64,000 bases of DNA from Nissolia schottii (Eukaryota; Streptophyta; Magnoliopsida; Fabales; Fabaceae), in the NCBI GenBank assembly GCA_003254905.1, contig QANU01073503.1:272996-336995 (forward strand), given 5' to 3'. Shown piece by piece: positions 63,986 to 64,000 of the stretch. The notes beneath the pieces are model-generated. The model did no database searches, had not been told where the DNA came from, and saw only the letters and a list, made by a program, of their open reading frames with translations. The translations under genes were made by a program, and so were the position numbers. Each line of letters opens with the position of its first letter. Position 1 is the stretch's first letter.

Positions 63986-64000
63986 CTATGTAAGAAATTA

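Overview
This is a plant nuclear window. Genes have GT-AG introns, telo-box and site II promoters sit on cytosolic ribosomal protein genes, and the AT-rich gaps hold MITEs, SINEs and LINE debris. The organism is most likely a papilionoid legume such as soybean. That is inferred from protein sequences and repeat types, not from an alignment.

Left part (1-15.8 kb). Nested, degraded TIR elements fill 1-3.5 kb. A chloroplast Obg GTPase gene (ObgC, 3604-8095, +, six coding exons) follows. After an AT-rich gap with a Stowaway-like MITE comes an AP2/ERF factor of the PUCHI/LEP type (14867-15790, +, one exon).

Middle (17-45 kb). A five-finger CCCH protein (19261-26610, -) has seven exons and a 4.9-kb last intron holding a SINE with a 20-bp target duplication. 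Next are an assembly gap inside a poly-G run, a tRNA-Phe(GAA) gene (33249-33321, -), ribosomal protein eL20/L18a (34989-36748, -), an unrelated L18a-like membrane protein (38292-40749, -) and ribosomal protein uS11/S14 (42620-44191, +). The last two genes are head to head, separated by a long-TIR element.

Right part (45-64 kb). An intronless, GC-rich CYP710A sterol C-22 desaturase gene (51245-52792, +) lies among repeats, including a hAT-like element with a perfect 8-bp target duplication. At the end is the 3' part of a MraY-like gene (60575-63292 and beyond, -). It reads open through every visible exon, yet differs from the bacterial catalytic consensus at four motifs.

No operon-like functional system is visible. 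The best candidate for new biology is the MraY homologue: an intact reading frame with an apparently eroded active site in a lineage not known to make peptidoglycan. The rest of the interest is in transposon structure and in two tail/duplication features of ObgC. All exon models were read by eye from splice consensus, reading phase and family similarity. No alignment or transcript data were available.
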